From Propionibacterium australiense (GTDB lineage Bacteria; Actinomycetota; Actinomycetes; Propionibacteriales; Propionibacteriaceae): DNA of 49,994 nt. The DNA lies in NCBI RefSeq assembly GCF_003666605.1, contig NZ_RCIV01000018.1, forward strand, positions 1-49,994, read 5' to 3'. A program made the translations under genes and the position numbers. Positions 15,294 through 25,286 of the stretch are shown here, in pieces (the first letter of the stretch is position 1; every line of letters begins with the position of its first letter). The notes beneath the pieces are model-generated. The model did no database searches. It worked only from the letters and a program-made list of their open reading frames with translations, and was not told where the DNA came from.

Positions 15294-16307
15294 ATGAGCG
15301 ACTTCGACGACTCCCTCCTCGACGATCAGGACGCGCTGAGCCGTATCGACGAGCAGCTGCGCGCCCTGGCCGGTACCGGTGCGCGCATCCGCATGGACGC
15401 CGCCGAGCTCTGCCACCCAGACTTCGGTCCCGATTACCGTCCCCGGGGCATCGTCATCGTCGGCCCCGAGGCGCGTCTCGTGCGTGCCCTGCTCGAACCC
15501 TGCTGCCCGGTGCCCGTGGTGGCCTGGCCGTTCGCCGGGCTGCCCGCATGGACCGGCCCGCTCGACCTCGTCGTCGTCCTCGCCGGCGCCGCCGAGGTGG
15601 GGCAGGACGAGGTCTCCAGCGCCTCCGAGGCGGTGCGCCGCGGTGCGGCGGTGCTCGCCGCGGCTCCCGACGACTCGCAGGTCGCCAGGGCCGCCGGATC
15701 GTCCTCGACGGTGCACATCCGTACCCGCAGCGCCGACGCGCTCGGCAGCGCCGTCGCCGCGATGAGCGTCCTGCACGAACTCGGGTTGTGCCCACCGGTG
15801 AGGCCCGCAGACGTCGCCGAGACGGCCGACATGGTCGCCGAGGAGTCCAGCCCCTTCCACGACCTGTCCGGCAACCCGGCCAAGGACCTCGCCCTGGCGC
15901 TTGCCGACGCCATGCCGCTGACCTGGGGCGGTTCGGTGCTCGCCGCCCGCGCCGCCCGGCGTGTCGCCGAGGCACTGCGCAGGGCCAGCAGCCGGCCGGC
16001 CCTGTCCGCCGTCAGCGGCGAACTGCTGCCGGTCATCGAGGGCGCGCCGGTGCGCGACCCGTTCGCGGACCCCGAGGACGGCCCCGCCGAGCTGCGTCCG
16101 GTGCTCGTGGTCTTCGACGACGACGAGCACAACCCGGCCATTGACGAGCAGCGGGACCGGCTGGTCGCATCGGCCGGCCTGCACGACGTGCGCGTGTGCA
16201 CCATCAGCGCCACCACCGGGGGGACTCTCGACCGCTACGTCACGCTCCGCCAGAAGGGTCTCTACGGCGCCGCCTACCTCGAGTTGGGGCTGTCCGGCCA
16301 GAATTGA
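15294..16307 (+). CDS. SIS-domain / TobH-like phosphosugar-isomerase family protein
   Basis: A 337-aa protein resembling the actinobacterial TobH group (Mycobacterium Rv3256c) and the bifunctional phosphoglucose/phosphomannose isomerase fold. Visible features are GIVIVGPEA near residue 50 and VVVLAGAAE near 100. A middle segment, NPAKDLALALADAMPLTWG, is typical of these SIS proteins at the inter-domain link. The C-terminal part (LDRYVTLRQKGLYGAAYLELGL) is also typical. Enzyme activity has not been shown for TobH. It follows Trm112 with a 5-nt gap. Confidence 0.6.
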   Translation: MSDFDDSLLDDQDALSRIDEQLRALAGTGARIRMDAAELCHPDFGPDYRPRGIVIVGPEARLVRALLEPCCPVPVVAWPFAGLPAWTGPLDLVVVLAGAAEVGQDEVSSASEAVRRGAAVLAAAPDDSQVARAAGSSSTVHIRTRSADALGSAVAAMSVLHELGLCPPVRPADVAETADMVAEESSPFHDLSGNPAKDLALALADAMPLTWGGSVLAARAARRVAEALRRASSRPALSAVSGELLPVIEGAPVRDPFADPEDGPAELRPVLVVFDDDEHNPAIDEQRDRLVASAGLHDVRVCTISATTGGTLDRYVTLRQKGLYGAAYLELGLSGQN

Positions 16308-16409
16308 TCGGGCCGTCACGATCCATCCGCGAGTGAGGAACAATGGGAGCCCGCTGCACGGCACATCCCCGTACCCTGCATGGAACCACGACCGAAGGCG
16401 CGACCCCGC

Positions 16410-17372
16410 ATGAGTGAAGAAGGCGGCACCAAGGCCACCATCGCAGCGCTCGCCGCAAATCTGGCGATCGCCCTCACCAAGTTCATCGCCTGGCTGCTCA
16501 CCGGAGCCAGCTCGATGCTGTCCGAGGCCATCCACTCACTGGCCGACACCGGAAACCAGGTGCTGCTGCTCATCGGGGGCAAGCAGGGCTCCAGGGGCCC
16601 CAGCGAGACGCACCCGTTCGGCCACGGACGCCAGCGCTACATCAACGCCTTCCTCGTCTCGGTCATCCTGTTCAGCGTCGGCGGGCTGTTCGCCATCTAC
16701 GAGGCCGCCCACAAGGCCGGCGAGGTGCTCGCCGGGGCCGGGGACGAGATGATGACCTCCCGCTGGTGGTGGGTGCCCATCGCCGTGCTGCTCGTCAGCG
16801 CGGTGGCCGAATCCCTCAGCCTGCGCACCGCACTCGCCGAGACCCGCGAGCAGCGCAGGGGCAGGGGAGTCATCGGTTTCGTCCGGGCCACCAAGTCGCC
16901 CGAGCTGCCGGCCGTCCTCCTCGAGGACCTCGCGGCCCTGGCCGGCCTCATCCTGGCCCTCGTCGGCATCGTCCTCACCCTGGTCACCGGCAACGGCATC
17001 TACGACTGCATCGGATCCGGGCTCATCGGCCTGCTGCTCATCGCGGTCGCCGTCCTGCTCGGCCACGAGATGCAGTCCCTGCTGCTCGGCGAGTCCGCCA
17101 GCCCCGAGACCGAGGCCCAGATCGTGGCGGCCCTGACGAGCACGCCCGGCGTGGAGAGCGTCATCCACATGAAGACGGTGCACACCGGGCCCGAGCAGAT
17201 CCTGGTCGCCGCGAAGATCGCCGTCACCCGTACCGAGAGCGCCGAGTACATCGCCGCCGTCATCGACGTCGCCGAACGCAATGTGCGGTGGAACGAGCCG
17301 CGGTGCGAGTACATCTACCTGGAACCCGACATCAGGCGTTCGGGCTACCGCCCGACCCGACGCAAGTTCTGA
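16410..17372 (+). CDS. Cation diffusion facilitator family transporter
   Basis: A 320-aa CDF transporter of the ZNT9-like type. It has about six hydrophobic segments, a metal-site motif SEAIHSLADTGNQ in TM2, and LLEDLAALAG in TM5, where the usual HxxxD is ExxxA-like as in ZNT9 relatives. A cytoplasmic ferredoxin-like C-terminal domain begins at about residue 225. FGHGRQRY after TM2 is typical. It should export a divalent metal such as Zn, Co or Mn. The start at 16410 fits family N-termini; ATG 16380 is the alternative. Confidence 0.85.
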   Translation: MSEEGGTKATIAALAANLAIALTKFIAWLLTGASSMLSEAIHSLADTGNQVLLLIGGKQGSRGPSETHPFGHGRQRYINAFLVSVILFSVGGLFAIYEAAHKAGEVLAGAGDEMMTSRWWWVPIAVLLVSAVAESLSLRTALAETREQRRGRGVIGFVRATKSPELPAVLLEDLAALAGLILALVGIVLTLVTGNGIYDCIGSGLIGLLLIAVAVLLGHEMQSLLLGESASPETEAQIVAALTSTPGVESVIHMKTVHTGPEQILVAAKIAVTRTESAEYIAAVIDVAERNVRWNEPRCEYIYLEPDIRRSGYRPTRRKF

Positions 17373-17394
17373 GCCCACGCAGACCCGGGACGTG

Positions 17395-17444
17395 GACGAC
17401 AGAGGGCCCGGACCGCTCCTGCGGGCCCGGCGCCCTCTGTCGTC
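17395..17444. terminator. Bidirectional hairpin terminator
   Basis: A perfect 13-bp stem (17395-17407 with 17432-17444) and an inner GGGCCC pairing, placed between the converging cation transporter and DUF3039 genes. Confidence 0.75.
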
Positions 17445-17456
17445 GGTGAGGGACGA

Positions 17457-17720
17457 TCAGCGATCGGGCCCCTTGTCCTTGCCCGGCTTCATCTGCTCCC
17501 AGATCTCCTTGCAGGTGGGGCAGACGGGGAACCGGTCGGGGTTGCGGGTGGGCACCCAGACCTTGCCGCACAGGGCCACGACGGGCGTGCCGGTCACGAG
17601 CGCCTCGGTGAGTTTCGCCTTCGGGACGTAGTGGCTGAAACGCTCCTCGTCGCCCTCCTCGTAGGTGGGCTGGGTGCGTTCCTTGACGATGGTTTCAGAA
17701 CCCGGTGCCAACTGACTCAT
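17457..17720 (-). CDS. DUF3039 family protein
   Basis: An 87-aa actinobacterial protein. It has a Cys-X-X-Cys pair (FPVCPTCKEIW), an earlier cysteine in VALCGKVW, and the conserved FSHYVPKAKLTEALVTGTPV. It is probably a small zinc-binding protein of unknown function. The start at 17720 is chosen at MSQLAPG because family members begin there; the open frame runs back to 17897 into the divergent gene's promoter. Confidence 0.85.
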   Translation of the reverse strand: MSQLAPGSETIVKERTQPTYEEGDEERFSHYVPKAKLTEALVTGTPVVALCGKVWVPTRNPDRFPVCPTCKEIWEQMKPGKDKGPDR

Positions 17721-17764
17721 GTGGTCATCGTCCCACATCGGCGAAGCCGTGGCGTCCTGCGGCG

Positions 17765-17808
17765 AGAGCCCGCTTCGACCAGGACAAGAGCCCGCCTCGA
17801 CCAAGACA
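17765..17808. repeat. 22-bp tandem duplication
   Basis: Two adjacent 22-bp units (17765-17786 and 17787-17808), 20 of 22 bases identical, between the divergent DUF3039 and MFS genes and just upstream of the MFS -10 candidate. Confidence 0.6.
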
Positions 17809-17835
17809 TGGGCGGGCGTGCTTTGATGGGTCGCT

Positions 17836-19233
17836 GTGACCGGCGCAATCTCCAGATCCAGCGGGCCGAGGACGAGCCCGCTGCTCGTCGTCGGCATCCT
17901 CGCCGCGGTCCTGACGACGGCGTTCGAGAGCTACGGCACGCTGACGGCCATGCCGTCGGCCGCCGCGCAGTTCGGGCGCATGGACCTGTACGACTGGGCA
18001 TTCACGGCGTTCATGATCTTCCAGGTGGTGGCCATCGTCATCGGGGGACGCCTGTGCGACCGGATCGGCTCGGTCATCCCCCTGGCCGGCGGCATGAGTA
18101 TCTTCACGGTCGGCCTCGTCGCGGCCGGCGCCTCGGTGTCGATGCACATGCTGCTCGCCACGCGCGCCGTGCAGGGCTTCGGCGCCGGTATGAGCAACGT
18201 CGCCCTCATGGTGCTCATCGGCCGGGTCTTCGCCGACGAGCGGAAACCGGCGATGATGTCGGCCTTCTCGTTCTGCTGGGTCCTGCCGAGCTTCGCCGGG
18301 CCGCCGGTGGCGGCCTTCGTCACCGAGCACTTCGGCTGGCACTGGGTCTTCTGGGGCCTGATCCCCGTCGTCGGTTTCGCCCTGGGGATCAGCTGGGCGC
18401 CGCTCATGCGGGTGCGCGGCCGCGACCTGGCCGCCATCGACGAGGAGGGCCCCGATCCGGCCAACACGCCGGTCCCGCTGTGGGCGGCCGTCTGCGCCGC
18501 GCTGGGCGCCGCGATGATCCAGTACGCGGGGCACCGGCTCGACCTGGTGGGCGCGCTCGTCGCGGTGGCGGGACTCGTCGTGCTGCTGCGCCTGGCGATC
18601 CCGGCGCTCATGCCGGCCGGTTTCCTCCGGCTGGGCAGGGGCCTGCCCTCGGTCATGGCCGCCCGCGGGCTGGAGAACGGTGCCTTCATCGCCTCCGAGA
18701 CCTATCTGCTGCTCATCCTCACCCAGGAGCACGGCATGGACCTGGGCCGCGCGAGCATCCTGCTGTGCACCGGATCGATCGCCTGGGCCATCAGCGCGTG
18801 GGCGCAGTCCCAGCGGTGGATGCGCGGGCGGATGCGCCGCGACCGCATCATCGTGCTGGGAGCCTGGCTGTGCACGCTCGGTGTCGCGGCCATGCTCGTC
18901 TGCGCCCTCGCCGAGGCCCTGCCGGTGCCCGTGCTCATCGTCGGCTACGCCACGGGCGGCTTCGGCATGGGCCTCATCGCCTCCAGCACCTCGCTGGCCG
19001 TCATGGCCCTGTCCGACCCGGCCGTGCTCGGGCGCTCCACGTCGTCTCTGCAGGTCTCCGAGGGCCTGCTCAACTCGCTCATCACCGGGGTCGCCGGCTC
19101 GGCCTACGCGATGGGAGCGGGCAGCGCCGCCTGGCCGGTCGTCTTCGGCTCGGTGCTTGCCGTGACGACGACCGCCGCTGCCATCGGCCTCGTCGCCGCC
19201 TCACGCATCGGTCCGGTGCACGACCCGGCCTGA
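17836..19233 (+). CDS. MFS transporter, drug-efflux-like (DHA2 type)
   Basis: A 465-aa protein with about 13-14 hydrophobic segments. The MFS loop is present as GGRLCDRIG after TM2, and RAVQGFGAGMSNVALMVLIG in TM4-5 resembles the motif C/efflux region of EmrB-like exporters. Substrate is unknown. GTG start; TTTGAT at 17822-17827 ends 8 nt before it, a possible leaderless promoter. Divergent from the DUF3039 gene. Confidence 0.8.
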   Translation: MTGAISRSSGPRTSPLLVVGILAAVLTTAFESYGTLTAMPSAAAQFGRMDLYDWAFTAFMIFQVVAIVIGGRLCDRIGSVIPLAGGMSIFTVGLVAAGASVSMHMLLATRAVQGFGAGMSNVALMVLIGRVFADERKPAMMSAFSFCWVLPSFAGPPVAAFVTEHFGWHWVFWGLIPVVGFALGISWAPLMRVRGRDLAAIDEEGPDPANTPVPLWAAVCAALGAAMIQYAGHRLDLVGALVAVAGLVVLLRLAIPALMPAGFLRLGRGLPSVMAARGLENGAFIASETYLLLILTQEHGMDLGRASILLCTGSIAWAISAWAQSQRWMRGRMRRDRIIVLGAWLCTLGVAAMLVCALAEALPVPVLIVGYATGGFGMGLIASSTSLAVMALSDPAVLGRSTSSLQVSEGLLNSLITGVAGSAYAMGAGSAAWPVVFGSVLAVTTTAAAIGLVAASRIGPVHDPA

Positions 19234-19316
19234 CCCTCGGCCGTCGGGGCTCCAGATTCCCCGGTCTGCCTGTGCACAACTGGGGCGGCCCGCCTTGCCC
19301 ATGGCATCCTTGAGGC

Positions 19317-20342
19317 GTGAGCGAAGATCCCAGCACCGACCAGAACCAGGGCTCAGGGTACGGTTACGGTCAGCAGGCCGACGACCGGATCGGCCGGCAG
19401 GACGAGGGCGGCCAGGCCGCCCAGCAGCTGCCCCCGGCCGGGTGGTACCCCGACCCGCACCCGCAGGGCGGCGGCCAGCGCTACTGGGACGGCGCCCAGT
19501 GGACGCACAGCACCCGCCCCGATCCGGCAGCCACCGCCTCGGGCCGGGCCGGGACTGCTCCCGTCACCCCGGCCCAGCCGCAGCCCGCCCAACCGGATCA
19601 GGGCCGGCCGCAGTCCGACCACTCCCGGGCTCAGCCCGGCTACTCGCCGGCCCAGCCCGGTTATCCTCCCATCCAGCAGGGGCAGCCGCAGCCCGGCTAC
19701 GGCCAGGGCGGCTACCCCTACGCCGGCGGCTACCAGCAGCCCTGGCGCACCGAGGCCGGTTTCGCCTACCCGAGCGGCCCAGCCACCGCCGACGGCGTGC
19801 GGCTCGGCAGCTGGGGCGCCCGATTCGTCTCGTGGCTCATCGACAGCATCCTGCTGGTCGTCATCCAGGCCGTCGTCCTGCAGCTCTTCTTCCGCGACAT
19901 CGTCACCGCCATGACGCAGTGGCAGCAGGACATCGTCTCAGCCCTCCGCAGCGGCTCCACCGACTACCCGCTCAGCCCCACCGACCCCGTCTACGGGGTG
20001 ACGACCCAGTGGTACGTCTACCAGGTCGTCGTGCTCGTCCTCGGCTTCGTCTACTTCCTGCTCCTGACCCACTTCAGGGGCGCCACCCTCGGCCAGCAGG
20101 CCATGGGCCTGCGCGTCGTGCCGGTCGACCGGGGCCGCGTGCCCGCCGGCCTTGGCTGGGCGCCCAGCCTCATCCGCATCGGTGTGCTGTGGGCCGGCAG
20201 ACTGATCGGCCTACTCCCCGTCATCAGCCTCGTGGGGGGCCTGGTGCAGCTCGCCGACGTCATCTACGGCCTCGCCAACAAGAAACGTCAGACGCTGCAC
20301 TGCAAGTTCTCCGGCACCCAGGTCATCTCGACCCGCCCGTGA
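19317..20342 (+). CDS. RDD family membrane protein with N-terminal DUF2510 motif
   Basis: A 341-aa protein. The N-terminus carries a DUF2510 element (PPAGWYPDPHPQGGGQRYWDGAQWT, about residues 39-63). A long Pro/Gln/Gly/Tyr-rich disordered linker spans about 65-150. A C-terminal RDD domain with three hydrophobic helices starts at WGARFVSWLIDSILL. The combination is common in actinobacterial envelope proteins of unknown function. GTG start 6 nt after CATCCT. Confidence 0.85.
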   Translation: MSEDPSTDQNQGSGYGYGQQADDRIGRQDEGGQAAQQLPPAGWYPDPHPQGGGQRYWDGAQWTHSTRPDPAATASGRAGTAPVTPAQPQPAQPDQGRPQSDHSRAQPGYSPAQPGYPPIQQGQPQPGYGQGGYPYAGGYQQPWRTEAGFAYPSGPATADGVRLGSWGARFVSWLIDSILLVVIQAVVLQLFFRDIVTAMTQWQQDIVSALRSGSTDYPLSPTDPVYGVTTQWYVYQVVVLVLGFVYFLLLTHFRGATLGQQAMGLRVVPVDRGRVPAGLGWAPSLIRIGVLWAGRLIGLLPVISLVGGLVQLADVIYGLANKKRQTLHCKFSGTQVISTRP

Positions 20343-20439
20343 TCCCCGCGGGGCGCCCGCGCGGGGGAAGCGGGGCCACCTTGTGGTCGTCCGCCGAGTC
20401 CGGTCGGGGACAGCAGGGGGTACTCGCTAGGGTGGGGCC

Positions 20440-22677
20440 ATGGCCCTGAGTGACCCCGCGCTGAACCGTCTCGCCGAACTCTTCGGCATCGCCACTCAGT
20501 TCTGGGACTGGAAGGGTCGCCGCGTCGACGTGACGGACGAGACGGTCGTCAAGGTGCTCGCCGCGCTCGGTGTCGACGCCTCCACGCCCGAGGCCGCGGA
20601 CGAGGCCGTTCTGGCGCAGCTCGACAAGCCGTGGCGCCGCGTGCTGCCACCGGTCGTCGTCATGCGCGCCGGGAACGCCTCGGCGATCAACGTGCATGTC
20701 GAGGACGGTCACCCCGCCCAGGTGCAGCTGCGGCTCGAGGACGGTCGTTTCCTGCCCCTGCAGCAGATCGACAACTGGGAGCCGGCGCGCCTCATCGACG
20801 GGCGCATGGTGGGCGAGGCCAGTTTCGCGCTGCCGGCGGACCTGCCACTGGGCTACCACCGCATCCAGCTGGTCTCCGACGACCTGCAGGCAGAGACGAC
20901 ACTCATCGTCTCACCCGACTTCCTCGGTTTCCCCCGCTCCATGGCGGACCACCGCATCTGGGGTTATGCAGTCCAGCTCTACTCGGTGCGCTCGGCCGAC
21001 TCGTGGGGGACCGGGGACTTCTACGATCTCGGCGCGCTCGCCGGCTGGTCCGCCTCGCAGCAGTACGCCGGCTACGTCCTCATCAACCCGGTGCACGCCG
21101 CCGAGCCGGTCGAGCCGCTGGAACCCAGCCCGTACCTGCCGACGAGCAGGCTGTTCGTCAACCCGATGTACATCCGTCCCGAGGCCATCACCGAGTACGC
21201 CTTCCTGGACGAGACCGACCGCGCGCGTGTCCAGGCGGCGAAGGCCGAGCTCGCCGGGCGGCTGGCCGGTTCGGGCCGCATCGAACGCGACATCTGCTGG
21301 TCGCTCAAGCGACGCGCCCTGCGCATCATCTGGGCTGCCGGCCGCGACGACCACCGGCAGATGATGTTCGAGGCGTACCGGCGCCGCGAGGGCCGCATGC
21401 TGCGCGACTACGCCACGTGGGCGGCGCTCACCCAGGAGCTGGGCCGCGACTGGCGACTGTGGCCGCCGCAGTACCAGCGCCCGACGTCCCCCGAGGTGGA
21501 CGCCTTCCGGGCCGGGCACGCCGACGAGATCGACTTCCAGTGCTGGCTGCAGTGGATCGCCTCCGTGCAGGCCGGCAGGGCCCAGCAGACGGCACTCGAC
21601 GCCGGCATGCCGGTGGGCGTCGTCACCGACCTGGCAGTGGGGGTCAGCGCGGCAGGGGCCGACACCTGGATGATGAGCGACGTCTACGCCGAGGGCATGA
21701 CGGTGGGGGCGCCGCCGGACGCCTACAACCAGCTCGGCCAGGACTGGGGCCAGCCGCCGTGGCGCCCCGACCGGCTCGAGGACCTCGCCTACGCGCCCTT
21801 CCGCACGATGGTGCGCAACGCCCTGCGGCACGCCGGCGGCATGCGGATGGATCACATCATCGGCATGTTCCGCCTGTGGTGGGTACCGGCCGGCTGCGGC
21901 CCGCGCGAGGGCACCTACGTGCGCTACGACCACGAGGCCCTCATCGGCATCATCGCCCTCGAGGCCTACCGCGCCCAGGCGATGGTCATCGGCGAGGACC
22001 TGGGCACGGTGGAGCCGTGGGTGCGCGACTACCTCGCCGGCCGCGGGATCCTCGGCACCTCCGTGCTGTGGTTCGAGGAGAAGAACGGCCATCCCCGGGC
22101 CATGGAGTCCTGGCGCGAGTACGCGATGGCCTCGGTCAACACCCACGACCTGCCCCCGACGGCCGGCTACCTCGACAAGTCGCACGTGCGGCTGCGCCAC
22201 GGGCTGGGGCTGCTCACCGAGTCGCTCGTGGAGGAGGAGCGCCTGGCCGACGAGGAGCAGGAACGCTGGATGGCCTATCTGCGCGCCGTCGAAGCCCTCG
22301 ACGAGTCGATGGAGGACACCACCGAGGCCAAGGTGCTCGGCCTGTACCGCATGCTCACCCGCACCCCGAGCCGTGTGCTGTGCGCCACGCTCGTCGACGC
22401 GGTGGGGGAGAAGCGCATCCAGAACCAGCCCGGCACGATCGACGAGTACCCGAACTGGCGGGTGCCGCTGGGCGGCCCCGACGAGGCCCCGCTGCTGCTC
22501 GAGGACATCTACGCCATGGAGCGCCCCATGCGGCTGGCCGCCGTGCTCGACGGGTTCACCCAGGTGCCGGCGCCGTGGGAGCGCTCCGGCGAGGTCGAGT
22601 CACGGCCCGTCGACCAGCGTCCCCGGCGCCGTGCCGCGCCAGGACATCACGGCCAGCGGCGGGCACCGTCGGCATGA
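20440..22677 (+). CDS. malQ: 4-alpha-glucanotransferase (amylomaltase, GH77)
   Basis: A 745-aa GH77 enzyme of the long actinobacterial type with an extra N-terminal beta domain (about 1-165). The catalytic barrel holds the nucleophile Asp in MRMDHIIGMFRLWW, the acid/base Glu in VIGEDLGTV and the third Asp in VNTHDLPPTAGY. It transfers alpha-1,4-glucan segments in maltodextrin and glycogen metabolism. TAGGGT (20428-20433) ends 6 nt before the ATG (leaderless). Its last codons overlap the menC start (ATGA), an unusual operon partner. The last ~35 residues are Arg/Pro-rich and outside the GH77 fold. Confidence 0.95.
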   Translation: MALSDPALNRLAELFGIATQFWDWKGRRVDVTDETVVKVLAALGVDASTPEAADEAVLAQLDKPWRRVLPPVVVMRAGNASAINVHVEDGHPAQVQLRLEDGRFLPLQQIDNWEPARLIDGRMVGEASFALPADLPLGYHRIQLVSDDLQAETTLIVSPDFLGFPRSMADHRIWGYAVQLYSVRSADSWGTGDFYDLGALAGWSASQQYAGYVLINPVHAAEPVEPLEPSPYLPTSRLFVNPMYIRPEAITEYAFLDETDRARVQAAKAELAGRLAGSGRIERDICWSLKRRALRIIWAAGRDDHRQMMFEAYRRREGRMLRDYATWAALTQELGRDWRLWPPQYQRPTSPEVDAFRAGHADEIDFQCWLQWIASVQAGRAQQTALDAGMPVGVVTDLAVGVSAAGADTWMMSDVYAEGMTVGAPPDAYNQLGQDWGQPPWRPDRLEDLAYAPFRTMVRNALRHAGGMRMDHIIGMFRLWWVPAGCGPREGTYVRYDHEALIGIIALEAYRAQAMVIGEDLGTVEPWVRDYLAGRGILGTSVLWFEEKNGHPRAMESWREYAMASVNTHDLPPTAGYLDKSHVRLRHGLGLLTESLVEEERLADEEQERWMAYLRAVEALDESMEDTTEAKVLGLYRMLTRTPSRVLCATLVDAVGEKRIQNQPGTIDEYPNWRVPLGGPDEAPLLLEDIYAMERPMRLAAVLDGFTQVPAPWERSGEVESRPVDQRPRRRAAPGHHGQRRAPSA

Positions 22678-23693
22678 GCCCCGCGATCGGACGGATGCAG
22701 CTGGGGCGTCTGCGCGTTCCCGGCAGGCTAGCGCGCGCGGGCATCGACGAGGTTCTCGTCTTCCGGGTCCCACTGCGGCACCGCTTCCGGCGTATCGACG
22801 TGCGCGACGGCCTGCTCCTGCACGGCCCGCACGGCTGGGGGGAGTGCTCGCCCTTCTGGGACTACGACAGCGCCGAGTCCGCGGCCTGGCTGCGCGCCGG
22901 TCTCGAGGCCGCCACCATGCCGCTCCCCGCGCCGCTTCGTGAGACGATCCCGGTGAACGTGACGATCCCCGTCGTCGGTCCCCAGGACGCGGCACGGCTC
23001 GTCGCCGCCTCCGGCGGCTGCACGACCGCGAAGGTGAAGGTCGCCGACCCGCGCAGCACACTCGCCGACGACTGCGCCCGCGTCGAGGCCGTCCGCCAGG
23101 CGCTGGGCCCCGGCGGCCGGATCCGGGTGGACGCCAACGCAGCCTGGACCGTCGACGAGGCGGTGGCCGCCCTCACCGAGCTCGACGACGCGGCCGGCGG
23201 CCTCGAGTACGCCGAGCAGCCCTGCCGCTCGGTCGAGGAACTGGCCCGGGTACGTGCCCGGGTCGACGTGCCGATCGCCGCGGACGAGTCCGTGCGCCGC
23301 GCCGAGGACCCGCTGGCCGTCGCCCGCGCAGGCGCCGCCGATGTCCTCGTCATCAAGGCCCAGCCGCTCGGCGGCGTGCGGCGCGCCCTCGACGTGGTCG
23401 CCCGGTCCGGGCTGGACGCCGTCGTCTCCTCGGCCCTGGACACCTCCGTCGGCATCTCGGTGGCGGCCCACCTCGCCGCGAGCCTGCCGACGCTCGACCA
23501 CGCCTGCGGCCTGGCGACCGTCGAACTGTTCGACGGCGACGTCACCGACCACCCGATCCTGCCGACCTGCGGGGCGATCCCGGTCACCAGGGCCACGGTC
23601 GAGGCACCGGTCGGCGACGCCGCCGCGCTGCCCGGCGGCCTCGCCGACCGGTGGGCCGAACGCCTCGACGCGCTGTGCGGGGAACTGCGATGA
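22674..23693 (+). CDS. menC: o-Succinylbenzoate synthase
   Basis: A 339-aa enolase-superfamily enzyme. The first catalytic Lys lies in AKVKVADP. Metal ligands are in [14 protein letters not shown] and IAADES, and the second Lys is in VIKAQPLGG. It dehydrates SHCHC to o-succinylbenzoate in menaquinone biosynthesis. It is short at the N-terminus, as in other actinobacterial MenC proteins. Translationally coupled to malQ upstream and menD downstream by ATGA overlaps. Confidence 0.92.
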   Translation: MSPAIGRMQLGRLRVPGRLARAGIDEVLVFRVPLRHRFRRIDVRDGLLLHGPHGWGECSPFWDYDSAESAAWLRAGLEAATMPLPAPLRETIPVNVTIPVVGPQDAARLVAASGGCTTAKVKVADPRSTLADDCARVEAVRQALGPGGRIRVDANAAWTVDEAVAALTELDDAAGGLEYAEQPCRSVEELARVRARVDVPIAADESVRRAEDPLAVARAGAADVLVIKAQPLGGVRRALDVVARSGLDAVVSSALDTSVGISVAAHLAASLPTLDHACGLATVELFDGDVTDHPILPTCGAIPVTRATVEAPVGDAAALPGGLADRWAERLDALCGELR

Positions 23694-25282
23694 CCCCGGG
23701 CGCGCCAGCCGAGAGCGAGTCCACCCGGCTCGCCCGGCGCATGGTCACGGCGCTGGCCGCCTGTGGCGTCCGGCACGTCGTCTACTGTCCCGGCTCACGC
23801 GACGCCCCCTTCGCCTACGCACTCGACGCCGCCGAGCGGGCCGGATGGCTCCGGGTGCGCGTCCACCTCGACGAGCGCGACGCCGCCTTCATCGCGCTCG
23901 GCGTCGCCAAGGCCGCCCGCCTCGCCGGACGCCACGAACCCGTCGCCGTGGTCACCACCTCGGGCACCGCGGCGACGAATCTGCACCCGGCCGTCGCCGA
24001 GGCCGACGCCTCCGGCACGCCCCTGGTCGCCGTCACCGCCGACCGCCCGCACGAGATGTGGGGCACCGGCGCCAACCAGGTGACCAGGCAGAGCGGCCTC
24101 TTCGGGCCCATGGTGCGCGCCGCCGTCGACCTGCCGGCGGGCTACCCGCCCGACGGGCGTCTCGACGCGGCGATCGGCCGCACCCTCGCCCTGGCCCGCG
24201 GCACGCTGACCGGCGACCCCGGGCCGGTGCAGTTCAACGTCGGACTGCGCGAACCCCTGGTGCCCGCCTCGGACTGGGCCCCTGTCCGGCCGCCCGCAGC
24301 CGAAGGCGGCCCGCCGGCGCCCCCGCCCCGCCCGGCCACCGCCCTGGACCTGCCCGAACGCACCCTCGTCGTCGCCGGCGACACAGCCGGCCCGCAGGCC
24401 GAGTCGCTCGCCAGGGCCGGCGGGTGGCCCCTGCTGGCCGAGCCCTCCTCGGGCGCCCGCTTCGGCCCGCACGCCATTCGCGACTACCAGCGGCTGCTGG
24501 CCGCGGGGCTCGCCGAGCCCGCCGAGGCCGTCCTGGTGCTGGGCCGCCCGACCCTGTCCCGGCCCGTCTCCGGGCTGCTGGCCCGCCGGGACGTGCGGAT
24601 CATCGCCGCCACCGACGGCTCACGCTGGACCGATGTCGCCGGCCTCGCCGAGGTGGTGCCCGGCCCGGTCACGACGAACCGGAGACCGGCCGGCGACTGG
24701 CTGCGGGCCTGGCTCGACGCCGACACCCCGAGCCCAGGCGCCCCGCCGAAGGACACGGCGGCCGCCGCGATCTGGGCCGCCCACTGCGCTCCCGGCGCCC
24801 CCGCCCTGGTGATCGGGGCCTCCGACGTCATCCGCGCCTTCGACCGCTGCGCCGCTCCTGCCGAGCGCGCCCCGCTGGTCGTCTCGAACCGGGGACTGGC
24901 CGGCATCGACGGCACGATCGCCACGGCCGTCGGCCTCGGCCTGGGCCTGGGGCGCCCGGTGCGCGCCGTCGTCGGTGACCTCACCGCGGCCCACGACGGG
25001 CTCGGCCTGCTGCACGGCACGCTTGAGACCCAGCCCGACGTGCAGGTCGTCGTGCTCAACGACGGTGGCGGGACGATCTTCACCCGGCTCGAGCACGCCG
25101 AGGCCGCCCCGCCCGGCCTGTTCGCCCGCTACTTCGCCACCCCCCAGGGCGTCGACTTCGCTGCCCTTGCGGCGGCGGCCGGGGCCGCCCACCGGCTGGT
25201 CGGGGACCCTGCCGAGCTGCGGGCGCTGCTCGCCGAACCGGTCCGCGGCTGCTCCCTCGTCGAGCTCCGACTGGGCTCGTAG
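23690..25282 (+). CDS. menD: SEPHCHC synthase (MenD)
   Basis: A 530-aa thiamine-diphosphate enzyme (numbered from 23690). The conserved N-terminal CPGSRDAP and the active-site Glu in HLDERDAAF are present. [14 protein letters not shown] follows, and the ThDP/Mg motif is [13 protein letters not shown]...[11 protein letters not shown]. It joins isochorismate and 2-oxoglutarate in menaquinone biosynthesis. The ATG at 23690 overlaps the menC stop and is preferred over the open frame reaching 23651. It ends 4 nt from the converging menF. Confidence 0.95.
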   Translation: MTPGAPAESESTRLARRMVTALAACGVRHVVYCPGSRDAPFAYALDAAERAGWLRVRVHLDERDAAFIALGVAKAARLAGRHEPVAVVTTSGTAATNLHPAVAEADASGTPLVAVTADRPHEMWGTGANQVTRQSGLFGPMVRAAVDLPAGYPPDGRLDAAIGRTLALARGTLTGDPGPVQFNVGLREPLVPASDWAPVRPPAAEGGPPAPPPRPATALDLPERTLVVAGDTAGPQAESLARAGGWPLLAEPSSGARFGPHAIRDYQRLLAAGLAEPAEAVLVLGRPTLSRPVSGLLARRDVRIIAATDGSRWTDVAGLAEVVPGPVTTNRRPAGDWLRAWLDADTPSPGAPPKDTAAAAIWAAHCAPGAPALVIGASDVIRAFDRCAAPAERAPLVVSNRGLAGIDGTIATAVGLGLGLGRPVRAVVGDLTAAHDGLGLLHGTLETQPDVQVVVLNDGGGTIFTRLEHAEAAPPGLFARYFATPQGVDFAALAAAAGAAHRLVGDPAELRALLAEPVRGCSLVELRLGS

Positions 25283-25286
25283 ACTC